64,000 nucleotides of DNA from JAAYBF01 sp963715445 (lineage in GTDB: Bacteria; Actinomycetota; Thermoleophilia; Solirubrobacterales; Thermoleophilaceae): positions 124,001 through 188,000 of the forward strand of contig OY970240.1 of NCBI GenBank assembly GCA_963715445.1, given 5' to 3'. Of this stretch, positions 8,241-16,208 are shown piece after piece (position 1 is the stretch's first letter; each line of letters begins with the position of its first letter). The translations under genes and the position numbers were made by a program. The notes beneath the pieces are model-generated. The model was not told where the DNA came from, searched no databases, and worked only from the letters and a program-made list of their open reading frames with translations.

Positions 8241-8678
8241 CTAGCCCCCGTCGACGCGGCGGACGAGCTCCGCGTCGCGCGCGGCGAGCAGGGAAGCGAG
8301 GAGCCTCTGCCGGCGACGACGTTGGCGTCTGCTTCCCGTCTGGTCGTCCTTGATCTCCTCCTTGCCAAAGTCGGGACGTCGCGCCGCCTCTTCGACGATC
8401 GCCCGCTGGAGAATGTGCCAGTAATCGGCCTCCCCCTCCCTGTCGCCCCCATGCGTTGCCTCCTCATGGGCTGTGAGCGCGATCGCGTAGATCTCCGCCA
8501 GCTCGTCATCGCTCTTGCGTGAGGCGCAGCGCCGCGCCTCATCCTCCAAAGGCTCGAACACCACGAGCTCCAGTGGTGGCGGTTGCCAGTCTCCTGCCTT
8601 CGCAATCGGCCTTTCAGCTTTGATGCTGCTCACGGCGTCGATCGCTCTGCGCTCCTCAGGGTCCCTGGCCCGGGCCAA
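8241..8678 (-). CDS. Hypothetical 145-residue protein at the end of the leader/kinase operon
   Basis: I do not recognise this protein. It is acidic and helical in the middle (residues ~40-100) and ends with an arginine-rich stretch (about 115-125) and another helix. No signal peptide or membrane segment is visible. Its start overlaps the end of the HEAT-repeat gene by 23 bases, so it looks like the last gene of the minus-strand operon that encodes the LPFTG protein, HprK-like kinase and HEAT protein. The coding call rests on operon position and composition. Confidence 0.6.
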   Translation of the reverse strand: MARARDPEERRAIDAVSSIKAERPIAKAGDWQPPPLELVVFEPLEDEARRCASRKSDDELAEIYAIALTAHEEATHGGDREGEADYWHILQRAIVEEAARRPDFGKEEIKDDQTGSRRQRRRRQRLLASLLAARDAELVRRVDGG

Positions 8679-9759
8679 GCAGGCGATTCAACATGCGCTC
8701 GGCCCAGGGCAGCGCCTGTGGCCGCTGTTGCGGGGAGGCGCCGTCGGCCGGCTCGGCCGACCTTGCCGCCAACTGCATCGGCTCGACCATGGATGCCAGT
8801 CCGACCGTCACGGCCGCCGCGCCCATCGCGTCGAGCGCCGTCATTGCCGCGTCGCGCACGGGGTACTCCTCGTCGCGGGTGGCTTGCAGCAGCGCCTCGA
8901 CGGATCCTGCGTGCTTGAGCTGGCCCAGCGCCGTCGCCGCGGTCGCGCGGGCATCTGGGTCCGGATCGGCGAGCAGCCGGACCAGCGGCTCGACGGCACG
9001 CGAATCGCGTGAGGCGCCGAGCAGGCGGGCGGCAGGGATCCGACCCCGCCTTGCCTCCAAGCAGCGCAGGAGGGGTTCGACGCTGTCGGCCGCGAGCCAC
9101 TCGAGCACGCTCTCGGTGACCGCCTCCGAATCGCCATTCGATCTCTCCAGGCGGGAGATCAGGAAATCGACGAGCGCCTGCCGCGCGGCCGGGCCGCGAG
9201 CGTCAGCCGCGAGCAGGGCCTCCAAGACTTGCCTGTCGAAGGGCACGGCCGTCGTACGGTCGGATTCGACGAGCGTGGCCGCGTAGGCCTCTGGAAGGCC
9301 GGAGGCATCTATCTCCTCCAGACCCGTCGCAGCATCCGCTCTGAGCTGAGGGTCGTGGCCCTCAGGCCAATCGACCAGTGCAGCTATCAGAGCGCTCGCG
9401 ACGGATGGCGAGTCGAGCGCGAGCAGTCCCGTGACTGCTGCGCGTCGAACCTTTGCGTCACGGTCCCCGATCGCCTCGTAGAGCGCCTCGACGACCTCGG
9501 GCCCGTAGAACTCGGACAGCGCCTGCACCGCCTCCGCGCGCACCGCTGCGCCCAGGTCGACGGGGCGGTCGTCTCGGTCCCATAGCACGTCCTCGTGCCG
9601 GCTCACTGCCCGCAGACCTGTCAGATCTCCCTTGCTCCGCAGCTCAGCCACGTCTGGCTTTCGTTGCCGTCGAAGTCTCACCGACGCCAGGATAGATCGA
9701 CCGGCCCCGCGACGCTCGGGGGGAGAGTCCTTGCGGCTGAGGGCGACCGTGCTGCTCAC
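8656..9759 (-). CDS. HEAT-repeat protein
   Basis: A 367-residue soluble alpha-solenoid. Repeated units of about 30 residues are visible, for example VRRAAVTGLLALDSP, EPLVRLLADPDPDARATAA and ALLQATRDEEYPVRDAAM, typical of PBS-lyase/HEAT_2 repeats. Such solenoids usually bind other proteins. The GTG at 9759 overlaps the stop of the HprK-like kinase gene (GTGA), so the two are translationally coupled. The open frame extends further upstream but overlaps the kinase gene. It may scaffold the kinase and its leader-bearing substrate; that is inference from position. Confidence 0.85.
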   Translation of the reverse strand: MSSTVALSRKDSPPERRGAGRSILASVRLRRQRKPDVAELRSKGDLTGLRAVSRHEDVLWDRDDRPVDLGAAVRAEAVQALSEFYGPEVVEALYEAIGDRDAKVRRAAVTGLLALDSPSVASALIAALVDWPEGHDPQLRADAATGLEEIDASGLPEAYAATLVESDRTTAVPFDRQVLEALLAADARGPAARQALVDFLISRLERSNGDSEAVTESVLEWLAADSVEPLLRCLEARRGRIPAARLLGASRDSRAVEPLVRLLADPDPDARATAATALGQLKHAGSVEALLQATRDEEYPVRDAAMTALDAMGAAAVTVGLASMVEPMQLAARSAEPADGASPQQRPQALPWAERMLNRLLGPGQGP

Positions 9760-10715
9760 GCCGCCGCCTGGCTGCGAAACGAGTCCGCCACGGCACGGGC
9801 GACGGCTGCCGCGCCGGTGCCTAGGGGCACGTCCACCCGTTGCAGGGTCGCCGTGTCGGCGAGTGCTGCGCACACTTCGAGTTGGGTGACGAGCCGGTCG
9901 CTGTCGCGGTGATACGCGTTGAACGTCCCTCCGAGCAGAACGGCAGCCGGGCTCGTGTCCATCTGGGTGAAGGAGAGGCTGCTCGCGTCGTCGCGCCGGG
10001 TAAGCACGTAGACGGCCGCGATCGGGTACGGCTCCTCCCCCACGCCGTCGATCACGAGCCGAGCCTCTCCGTCGCTGATCCCCAGTTCACGCCGTCCCGG
10101 CGCCGTGTCGGCAAGGCGCTCGACCTCCTCGACATTGACGCTCGCCAGGGAGGTGCCGGGATGGGCCAGCACCGAGGCTCCGTCCAGCTCCAGGACCGTG
10201 ACGTCGTCGGACAAGAGCGTGGCCCCCTCGCCTGTCAGATGGAGAGCCACAGAGGTCTTGCCCGCCCCGCTGCTGCCCAAGAAGAGCAGCGCGCGCCCGT
10301 CTATCGCGACGGAGCTTGCGTGCAGAGTCTCGAGGCCATGCAGGAGCGAAATCAGCGGCAGCACCTGACCAACAAGGAAGCGCTGCCAAAGCCAGTCCGG
10401 GATGTCGCTGGGGGCGCAATCCACCTCGGAGCCGGACGCAGCGACGCGATAGCGGCCGTAGAAGTCGTTGTGCAGGAGGAAGCCGTGCTCATCGTGCCGC
10501 CGGATGGAGTAGAGAGTGCCTGCCAGGTCCTGCTCGTAGAGCGTTTGGGCGCTGGGATCCGCAAATGCCGGCGCGAGCTCTGAAGCGGCGACCAGTCGCA
10601 GGAGGGCCGAGCGTCCAGGATGGCCTCCGGCACGCCTGATGTCGATCCCGGGAGCGGGAAAGCTTCCGATCAGGTCGACTCCGAAAGCCGTACCGCTCCA
10701 GGCGGTCCCGCCCAT
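9756..10715 (-). CDS. HPr-kinase-like (HprK-fold) kinase paired with an LPFTG protein
   Basis: A 319-residue protein with the HprK C-terminal fold. The Walker A loop GSSGAGKT is at 147-154, a LHASSV segment at 131-136 matches the H-x-S strand that precedes it in the family, and the acidic pair D170-D171 follows. The true HPr kinase N-terminal domain is absent. Relatives in lasso peptide clusters (PadeK type) phosphorylate the C-terminal serine of the precursor. The gene starts 13 bases after the stop of the leader-bearing LPFTG protein, which also ends in serine. A second kinase of this kind is at 34 kb beside the lasso precursor. Confidence 0.85.
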   Translation of the reverse strand: MGGTAWSGTAFGVDLIGSFPAPGIDIRRAGGHPGRSALLRLVAASELAPAFADPSAQTLYEQDLAGTLYSIRRHDEHGFLLHNDFYGRYRVAASGSEVDCAPSDIPDWLWQRFLVGQVLPLISLLHGLETLHASSVAIDGRALLFLGSSGAGKTSVALHLTGEGATLLSDDVTVLELDGASVLAHPGTSLASVNVEEVERLADTAPGRRELGISDGEARLVIDGVGEEPYPIAAVYVLTRRDDASSLSFTQMDTSPAAVLLGGTFNAYHRDSDRLVTQLEVCAALADTATLQRVDVPLGTGAAAVARAVADSFRSQAAA

Positions 10716-10728
10716 CTCTAGCTCGCGA

Positions 10729-11184
10729 CTAGCTCTTGCGTCGCAGCTTCGATCGCAGCGCCACGCCGGCGGTGGTCAAACCGGCGCCGGCTGCGGCGGT
10801 CAGCATCGCGTAGTAGCCGGTGAAGGGAAGGCTTCCGCCTCCAGAGCTTCCACCTTCCGCGCTCGTGCCTGCGACACCGCCCGCATCGACCGGGCCGCCG
10901 GAGTGCACATCCCCAGCAACGGCCGGCCCGCCGCCGAGCGCGTCGAGAGATCCGCCGGACCCGCCGTCTCCGAGCACCCCGGCGTTCTCGAGCACGCCTG
11001 CGGGCCCACCGACCGTGGGAGATCCTCCGCCTTCCGGGGTCACGGTGGGTACCACCGAGCTCACTGCTGCCAGGCTCACGACCTTGGCCACCGATCCGAC
11101 AAAGCTCAGATCGAAGTCGGCAGTGAGATCGACCAGCGAGCCGTGATCGATGATGCCCGGCGGGCTGTAGGAGGTCATCGTCAT
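10729..11184 (-). CDS. LPFTG wall-anchor protein with a lasso-type RiPP leader
   Basis: A 151-residue protein with two halves that do not usually occur together. Residues 6-21, YSPPGIIDHGSLVDLT, match the Y-x-x-P-x-(L/I)-x-x-x-G...T leader of lasso peptide precursors and the leader of the 43-residue precursor at 34.9 kb. The middle is Gly/Ser/Val-rich low complexity. The end is a sortase-type sorting signal: LPFTG at 119-123, a hydrophobic segment, and a basic tail RSKLRRKS. There is no ordinary N-terminal signal peptide. There is no Asp or Glu at positions 7-9 after the predicted cleavage, so a lasso ring is unlikely. The HprK-like kinase gene follows directly. Confidence 0.75.
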   Translation of the reverse strand: MTMTSYSPPGIIDHGSLVDLTADFDLSFVGSVAKVVSLAAVSSVVPTVTPEGGGSPTVGGPAGVLENAGVLGDGGSGGSLDALGGGPAVAGDVHSGGPVDAGGVAGTSAEGGSSGGGSLPFTGYYAMLTAAAGAGLTTAGVALRSKLRRKS

Positions 11185-11240
11185 TTCGACACACTACATC
11201 GGGTATTCACAACTCGCACTAATTGCTGGCCATTTCGTTC

Positions 11241-12125
11241 TCAAACGCGAATAACGCGGCCGGCAAGCTCGCGTATCAGTAGGGACAGGAAGCGCGCGTT
11301 GGTGACCAGATAGCGCCGCCATAGCCTCCGGGGCTCCTGGGCGAGCCTGTACAGCCACTCGATTCCCAGGCGCTGGAACACGCGCGGGGCGCGGCGTGTG
11401 ATGCCAGCGATGACGTCGACCGACCCGCCGACGCCCATCACGAACGGAACGTCGATCTCACGCCCGTGGCGACCGAGCCAGTACTCCTTGCGAGGCGAGG
11501 AGATCGCGACGAAGAGGATGTCTGGACGCGCGGCCTTGATCTCATCGGCAACGGCCGCGTCGTCCGCCTGAGAGAAGTAGCCGTCACGCCGGCCAACGAG
11601 TCGCAGCCGCGGGTGGCGCTCGAGGATCTGCTCGCAGGCGGACTCGAGCACGTCAGGCTTTGCTCCGAGAATGAAGACGCCGTAGCCGCGCTGCTCCGCG
11701 CGGGCGAGCAGCTCGTGCATCAAGTCGATGCCCGCGACGCGGCTGGGAAGCGGATCGCCGAGCAGCCGAGACGCCCAAACCACGGACTGGCCGTCGGCCG
11801 AGATCACCTCGCAGCGCCTGATGATCTCGCTCAGCTCCTCGTCGCTGCGCATCGCAACCAGCTTCGCGGCGTTGATCGCGACGTGCTGGGCGAAGCCGCG
11901 GCCCTCGATCAGCCCGTCGATCCGCGTGAGCGTCTGGTCCATGTCGAGGCGGTCGATCGGACAGCCGAGTACGTCGGCACGATCGGGTTCCTCGTTGGCC
12001 CCAGCGCGCTTGTCATGGGCAACCTCAAGCATCCGGGTGACCAACGTGAGAGGCCGAGTCCCTCTTCCGTTGATGGGTGCCTTGGCGGCCTCCCCGATGC
12101 TCCGCCTCATGAAGGCGATAGGCAC
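11241..12125 (-). CDS. WecG/TagA/CpsF family glycosyltransferase
   Basis: A 294-residue GT26 glycosyltransferase. These enzymes add the second sugar (ManNAc-type) to an undecaprenyl-linked acceptor in wall polymer or capsule synthesis. The family core runs from about residue 50 (VLGCPIDRLDMDQT), through ISADGQSVVWAS and FILGAKPDVLE, to VAISSPRKEYWL and GVGGSVDVIAG. The C-terminal membrane-associating helix is rich in Arg and Leu. The first ~45 residues are not conserved; the ATG at 12032 is an alternative start. Divergent from the flippase gene and 56 bases upstream of the LPFTG gene, so possibly the head of that operon. Confidence 0.9.
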   Translation of the reverse strand: MPIAFMRRSIGEAAKAPINGRGTRPLTLVTRMLEVAHDKRAGANEEPDRADVLGCPIDRLDMDQTLTRIDGLIEGRGFAQHVAINAAKLVAMRSDEELSEIIRRCEVISADGQSVVWASRLLGDPLPSRVAGIDLMHELLARAEQRGYGVFILGAKPDVLESACEQILERHPRLRLVGRRDGYFSQADDAAVADEIKAARPDILFVAISSPRKEYWLGRHGREIDVPFVMGVGGSVDVIAGITRRAPRVFQRLGIEWLYRLAQEPRRLWRRYLVTNARFLSLLIRELAGRVIRV

Positions 12126-12195
12126 CGTCGCGAAGAATGGGGTCGTGCGAGCGTTCTCTCGATGTGAGGCGACCCGCTCAACTCCAGGTACCGAT

Positions 12196-13731
12196 GTGAG
12201 TTCTCGCGGGTCCTACCGTCAAGGCTTCAGCTACGCGCTCCTGAGCATGGGCAGCTTGGCGATCGTCGGCATCGTCGCCACCGTCGTGACCGCACGCGTG
12301 TACGGCATAAGGGTGATCGGTGAGTTCGCGCTTGCAACCGCCCCTGTCGGGGCGATGTGGTTCCTGACCTCCGTCAAGGAGCAGGCCGCGCTGATCCGCC
12401 GACTGACCTCGCTGCAGCCACGCGATCCGCTGGTCACGGCCCTCTTCCTCGCGGTGCTGGCGTTCTCTGGTGGGTTGACCGTGGTGGTGTCCGCCCTCGC
12501 GGCGGTCGCCATCCTGGTGGTCTTCCCGGGCCCGCTTGACCAACCCGATCTCGTCGTGCCGGCGCTCGCCAGCCTTGCGACCTATGCGCTGGTGATCAAC
12601 CTCTCGTGGAACATCGATGGGATCTTCTCCGCGTTCGTTGCGGGGCGACAGCTGTTCTGGATCCGATTCCACGAGGCCGTCGGGCTGCTCGTCCTCTCGG
12701 TCGTGCTCGGACTGTTGTGGCAGGACGTCTGGAGCATGGTGATCGCCACCACCGCCATCAGCCTCACCACCCTGCTGCATCGCGTGCTCTGGGCTCGGCC
12801 CTTCATGCGCCTGCGCATCGGTCGCGTGGTGCTGCGCCAGGGCTTCTCGGAACTGCCGAGCCTGATCAGGTTCGGCCTCAAGATCGTCCCGGGCACGATC
12901 GCCCAAGGGCTCAGCAACCAGACCGGAACCTGGGCGGTCGGCTTCACGGGGGCCATCACAGGCGTGGGCGCGTACAGTCGCGCACAGCTGCTCGGCAGCC
13001 GCTTCCAGGACCTGAACCGGCGCGTAATCGAGATTCTCTTTCCGACGCTCGCTGCACGCTGGGCCGGGGGCGATCGGGGAGGATTTGATCGAGCGCTGAT
13101 CGACACGCTGCGCTACATGACGATCGGGAACCTGCTGCTCGCATCGGTGGGTGGCGGAGCCGCTGTCAGCGTGATGGCGCTGTTTGGCCCCGGCTTCGAT
13201 GAAGCGGCCACGGCGCTCGCCCTGCTCCTGCTGCTTCCGACCTTCGCAACGGCCTCCTCGATCTATGCCCACGCGCTCTACGCGGTCGATCGGCCGTGGG
13301 CCGCCACGCTCAGCTCAGGCGTACGGCTGGCCGTGACGCTCGTGTCGAGCATCGCTCTCACCATCTCATTCGGGGTCACCGGAGCCGCGTTAGGCTTGGT
13401 GACCGGAATCGCTGTGGACGCTTTCCTGAAGGGAGCGATGATCAGGCGACATCTCGACGCGCCGTTCTTCGAGCTCTGGCCGCGGCGAGAGGTCGCCGCG
13501 CTCGTCGTCGCCTCGAGCGCGGCGTTTGCGACCGCTCGGGTCGTCGACGCAACGCTGCCGGGGATGCTCGGCCTGCTCGCCGCGCTCACCGGCGGCACGC
13601 TCGTGTATCTCGTTGTCTTCCTCGCAACTGGGGGGATACGGGCGATTGACCGGCAGCGGCTATCTAGTGTGCTCTCTCGCGTTCCGCACCCACGGATGCT
13701 GCGGCTGGCCGATGTCGTACGCAACCACTAG
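12196..13731 (+). CDS. Polysaccharide flippase (MOP/Wzx-like)
   Basis: An integral membrane protein of about 511 residues with roughly 12-14 hydrophobic segments. It carries the MOP-superfamily N-terminal pattern YALLSMGSLAIVGIVATVVTA and a mid-protein AYSRAQ segment. Flippases of this kind move undecaprenyl-linked repeat units across the membrane. The GTG at 12196 places the start just before the first conserved segment; an ATG at 12109 and a GTG at 12145 are alternatives that would add a charged extension. Neighbouring glycosyltransferases support a polysaccharide substrate. Confidence 0.88.
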   Translation: MSSRGSYRQGFSYALLSMGSLAIVGIVATVVTARVYGIRVIGEFALATAPVGAMWFLTSVKEQAALIRRLTSLQPRDPLVTALFLAVLAFSGGLTVVVSALAAVAILVVFPGPLDQPDLVVPALASLATYALVINLSWNIDGIFSAFVAGRQLFWIRFHEAVGLLVLSVVLGLLWQDVWSMVIATTAISLTTLLHRVLWARPFMRLRIGRVVLRQGFSELPSLIRFGLKIVPGTIAQGLSNQTGTWAVGFTGAITGVGAYSRAQLLGSRFQDLNRRVIEILFPTLAARWAGGDRGGFDRALIDTLRYMTIGNLLLASVGGGAAVSVMALFGPGFDEAATALALLLLLPTFATASSIYAHALYAVDRPWAATLSSGVRLAVTLVSSIALTISFGVTGAALGLVTGIAVDAFLKGAMIRRHLDAPFFELWPRREVAALVVASSAAFATARVVDATLPGMLGLLAALTGGTLVYLVVFLATGGIRAIDRQRLSSVLSRVPHPRMLRLADVVRNH

Positions 13732-13760
13732 GCCTGGTTCCAGGAGACTGATTCCAGCCC

Positions 13761-14972
13761 ATGGTCGAGCATAGGGTGATCGCGGTGCGAATTGAGGGCG
13801 AGACCCCCGAGGAGGAGCTCGTTCGGCTCCTCGTCGCCACGGACGAGATGCGCCGCGAGGGGACTGCGCGAATCGAGGAGCTACTTGCTGTCGCACGGTT
13901 CGAGGAGCTGCTGCAGCTAGCGACGATGCAGCGTCTCCTGCCATTGGTCGGCTCGCGCCTGCGCAGCAGCGACCCGACTGGTCTCCCAGAGTGGTTCGAG
14001 CAGGCCGTGGACAAGGCGCTCTCGTTCGAGCGGAGGCGGTCGCTGCTCCTGGAGGAGCTGACCGCAGCCGCCGTGCGCGAGCTCGAGAGCGCCGGCGTGC
14101 CGGTCCTCGTGTTGAAGGGGCCACGGCTCGGCGAGGAGATCTACGGCGACCCGGGGCTGCGGTCGAGCGGTGACGTCGACCTGCTCGTGTCGCCAGACGC
14201 CCTCGAGACCGCACGCGAGCTGCTGCTCGCAGCGGGCTACTCGTCGGGACATGACCCCCTGTTCGACGATCGCCCGCTGCTCCACTATCGCCTCTTCTCC
14301 GCAGGCCCGATCCAGATCAGGGTCGAGCTGCACTGGCGCATCCACTGGTACGAGTCGGCCTTCTCGGAGGAGCTCGTGCAGTCCGGGGGTCGTGGAGCTG
14401 TCGCGCCCGCGGTCCTCGATCCCGCGAGCGGACTGGCGGCGCTGCTGCTCTTCTGGGTGCGGGACGGACTGGTCGGCTTGCGCTACGCGGCCGACATCGC
14501 CGCATGGTGGGATCGATTCGGCTCGGAGATCGAGCCCGGCGCCCTCGCCGCGATCGGCGCTACTCATCCTCGCCTCGAGCGCGCCCTGGCTGTCTCGGGG
14601 GCGGTCGCGGCACGAGTCGTCGGGCTGCCCCACCCGGCTCTCGCGCGTCAGCCGGCGCAGCTGGATCGACGTGAGCGGCTCGCCTGTAGGCTCGCGAACT
14701 GGACCTGCCGCGGAGATTCCGACCAGATCGGGAGCAACCGCGTGCTGGTGGACCTGCTCGTAAGCCCGTCGCGCGGGCACGCCGCGTTCGCACGGCGCCA
14801 GCTCGCACCACCGCCGGAGACACTTCGCGAGCTGTACCCGAGCCGGTCGCGGGCGGCGATTCCGCTCCTGCGGGCGATGCACCCCGTAAAGCTCGCGGCG
14901 CGGTTCGCCTACGCGGGCGCAACCGTCCGGGGCTCTCGCACCTTTGCGACCGAGGCTCCGCGAAGCACCTAG
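13761..14972 (+). CDS. Nucleotidyltransferase-fold protein (NTP_transf_5 family)
   Basis: A 403-residue protein with the signature LKGPRLGEEIYGD (118-130) followed by LRSSGDVDLLV, giving R134, D138 and D140 as the likely metal and nucleotide ligands of a minimal nucleotidyltransferase. Proteins of this family recur in lasso peptide and exopolysaccharide clusters, but their reaction is not generally known. It follows the flippase gene by 29 bases in the same orientation. Given the leader-bearing LPFTG gene 2.6 kb away, it may act on a RiPP-type substrate or on a sugar; the sequence does not decide. Confidence 0.85.
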   Translation: MVEHRVIAVRIEGETPEEELVRLLVATDEMRREGTARIEELLAVARFEELLQLATMQRLLPLVGSRLRSSDPTGLPEWFEQAVDKALSFERRRSLLLEELTAAAVRELESAGVPVLVLKGPRLGEEIYGDPGLRSSGDVDLLVSPDALETARELLLAAGYSSGHDPLFDDRPLLHYRLFSAGPIQIRVELHWRIHWYESAFSEELVQSGGRGAVAPAVLDPASGLAALLLFWVRDGLVGLRYAADIAAWWDRFGSEIEPGALAAIGATHPRLERALAVSGAVAARVVGLPHPALARQPAQLDRRERLACRLANWTCRGDSDQIGSNRVLVDLLVSPSRGHAAFARRQLAPPPETLRELYPSRSRAAIPLLRAMHPVKLAARFAYAGATVRGSRTFATEAPRST

Positions 14973-15025
14973 CGCCACGCGCTCGGGGCGCGGAAGGAAG
15001 ACCCACGCCGATACGTAGTTCGAGA

Positions 15026-16201
15026 GTGCCTGTCAATCTTTCGGAAACGGCTCCGCCACGCGCTCGGCGCGTCGTCTTCCTGACCGACATCGTCACGCCC
15101 TACATGGTGCGTGTCTTCGAGTCACTTTCGGAGCTCGTCGACCTGCACGTCGTCTTCTGCTCAGAGACCGGGACGCGAGGTATGCCCTGGGAGCTCGAGC
15201 GCAGCTTTACCTTCACCCACACCGTGGTCGGCGGACTCGCGATCCGCCGGAGCAGTCCGGACGCCACCGACTACTACCTGAGCCCGCGAATCTTCGCCGC
15301 CCTCGCTCGAGCGCGACCGGATGCCATCGTGACGGCTGGGTACTCGATCCCCACCGTGTATGCGTCGACCTACGCGGGGCTCTCGAAAGCCAAGCTCTTG
15401 ATCCACTCCGACGGCACCAGTCGGTCGGAACGAGATATCTCGGCCCTGCAGAAGCTCGCTCGTCAGGTGCTGCTGCGCGTCACGGACGGCTGCGTCGCGA
15501 ACAGTGAGCCCGCAGCGCGGCGATTTCAAGAGCTCGGAGTTTCGTCGTCCGAGCTCTTTCGCGCGCCCCACAGCACCGAGCTGGCACCACTGTGGTCGAT
15601 CGCCGACACTCGTCGTTACGGTTCCTCGACACGGCTGCGGATCCTGAGCGTCGGCCGGTTGATCCCTCGCAAGGGCAACGACAAGCTGCTGCATGCCGTC
15701 CGAGTGGCCGTCGATCGCGGTTCTGACATCGAGGTCAAGCTAGTTGGGACGGGTCCCGATGCGGACGCCCTGCTCACCCTCGGACGCAAACTGGGACTGG
15801 AGGACCGGTTGCAGATGAGCGGCTTTGCGGGGCCGCGGGAGCTGGCGGGCCACTTCGCCGACGCGGATGCCTTCGCGTTCCCGACCCTCGACGACCCCTT
15901 CGGATTCGTGCTGCTAGAGGCGATGGCCAGCGGCCTGCCGGCGGTGGCGTCGCCGTTTGCCGGGGCTACCGAGGAGCTCATCGTCAATGACGAAACGGGT
16001 CTCGTGGCCGACCCGCACGACATCGACGCCTGGGAGAAGGCCCTGACACGCCTGGCCGGTGAGCCCGGGGTGCGCGAGCGTCTAGGCATCGCCGGCGCCC
16101 AGGCGACCCGTGGGCGCACGCCGGAGGCGAGCGCCGCGGGCTACGTCGAAGCGATCGAGACCGTCTCGGGCGTGCCTGGCCGCGCCCTCGTTCCAGGCTG
16201 A
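15026..16201 (+). CDS. GT4 family glycosyltransferase
   Basis: A 391-residue GT-B enzyme. The N-terminal acceptor domain opens with the strand RRVVFLTDIVTPYMVRVF. The C-terminal nucleotide-sugar domain begins around SVGRLIPRKGNDKLL. The retaining glycosyltransferase E-x7-E region is DPFGFVLLEAMASGLP, followed by PFAGATEELI. It starts with GTG at 15026. Its role is addition of one sugar to the repeat unit at the cytoplasmic face; donor and acceptor are not predictable. The downstream gene is convergent. Confidence 0.9.
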   Translation: MPVNLSETAPPRARRVVFLTDIVTPYMVRVFESLSELVDLHVVFCSETGTRGMPWELERSFTFTHTVVGGLAIRRSSPDATDYYLSPRIFAALARARPDAIVTAGYSIPTVYASTYAGLSKAKLLIHSDGTSRSERDISALQKLARQVLLRVTDGCVANSEPAARRFQELGVSSSELFRAPHSTELAPLWSIADTRRYGSSTRLRILSVGRLIPRKGNDKLLHAVRVAVDRGSDIEVKLVGTGPDADALLTLGRKLGLEDRLQMSGFAGPRELAGHFADADAFAFPTLDDPFGFVLLEAMASGLPAVASPFAGATEELIVNDETGLVADPHDIDAWEKALTRLAGEPGVRERLGIAGAQATRGRTPEASAAGYVEAIETVSGVPGRALVPG

Positions 16202-16208
16202 CCGGCGC

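Noticed and set aside
10729..11184. Treating the LPFTG protein as a true lasso precursor
   Set aside because: After the predicted cleavage following Thr21-Ala22 there is no Asp or Glu at core positions 7-9, and the chain is far too long; only the leader resembles lasso precursors.
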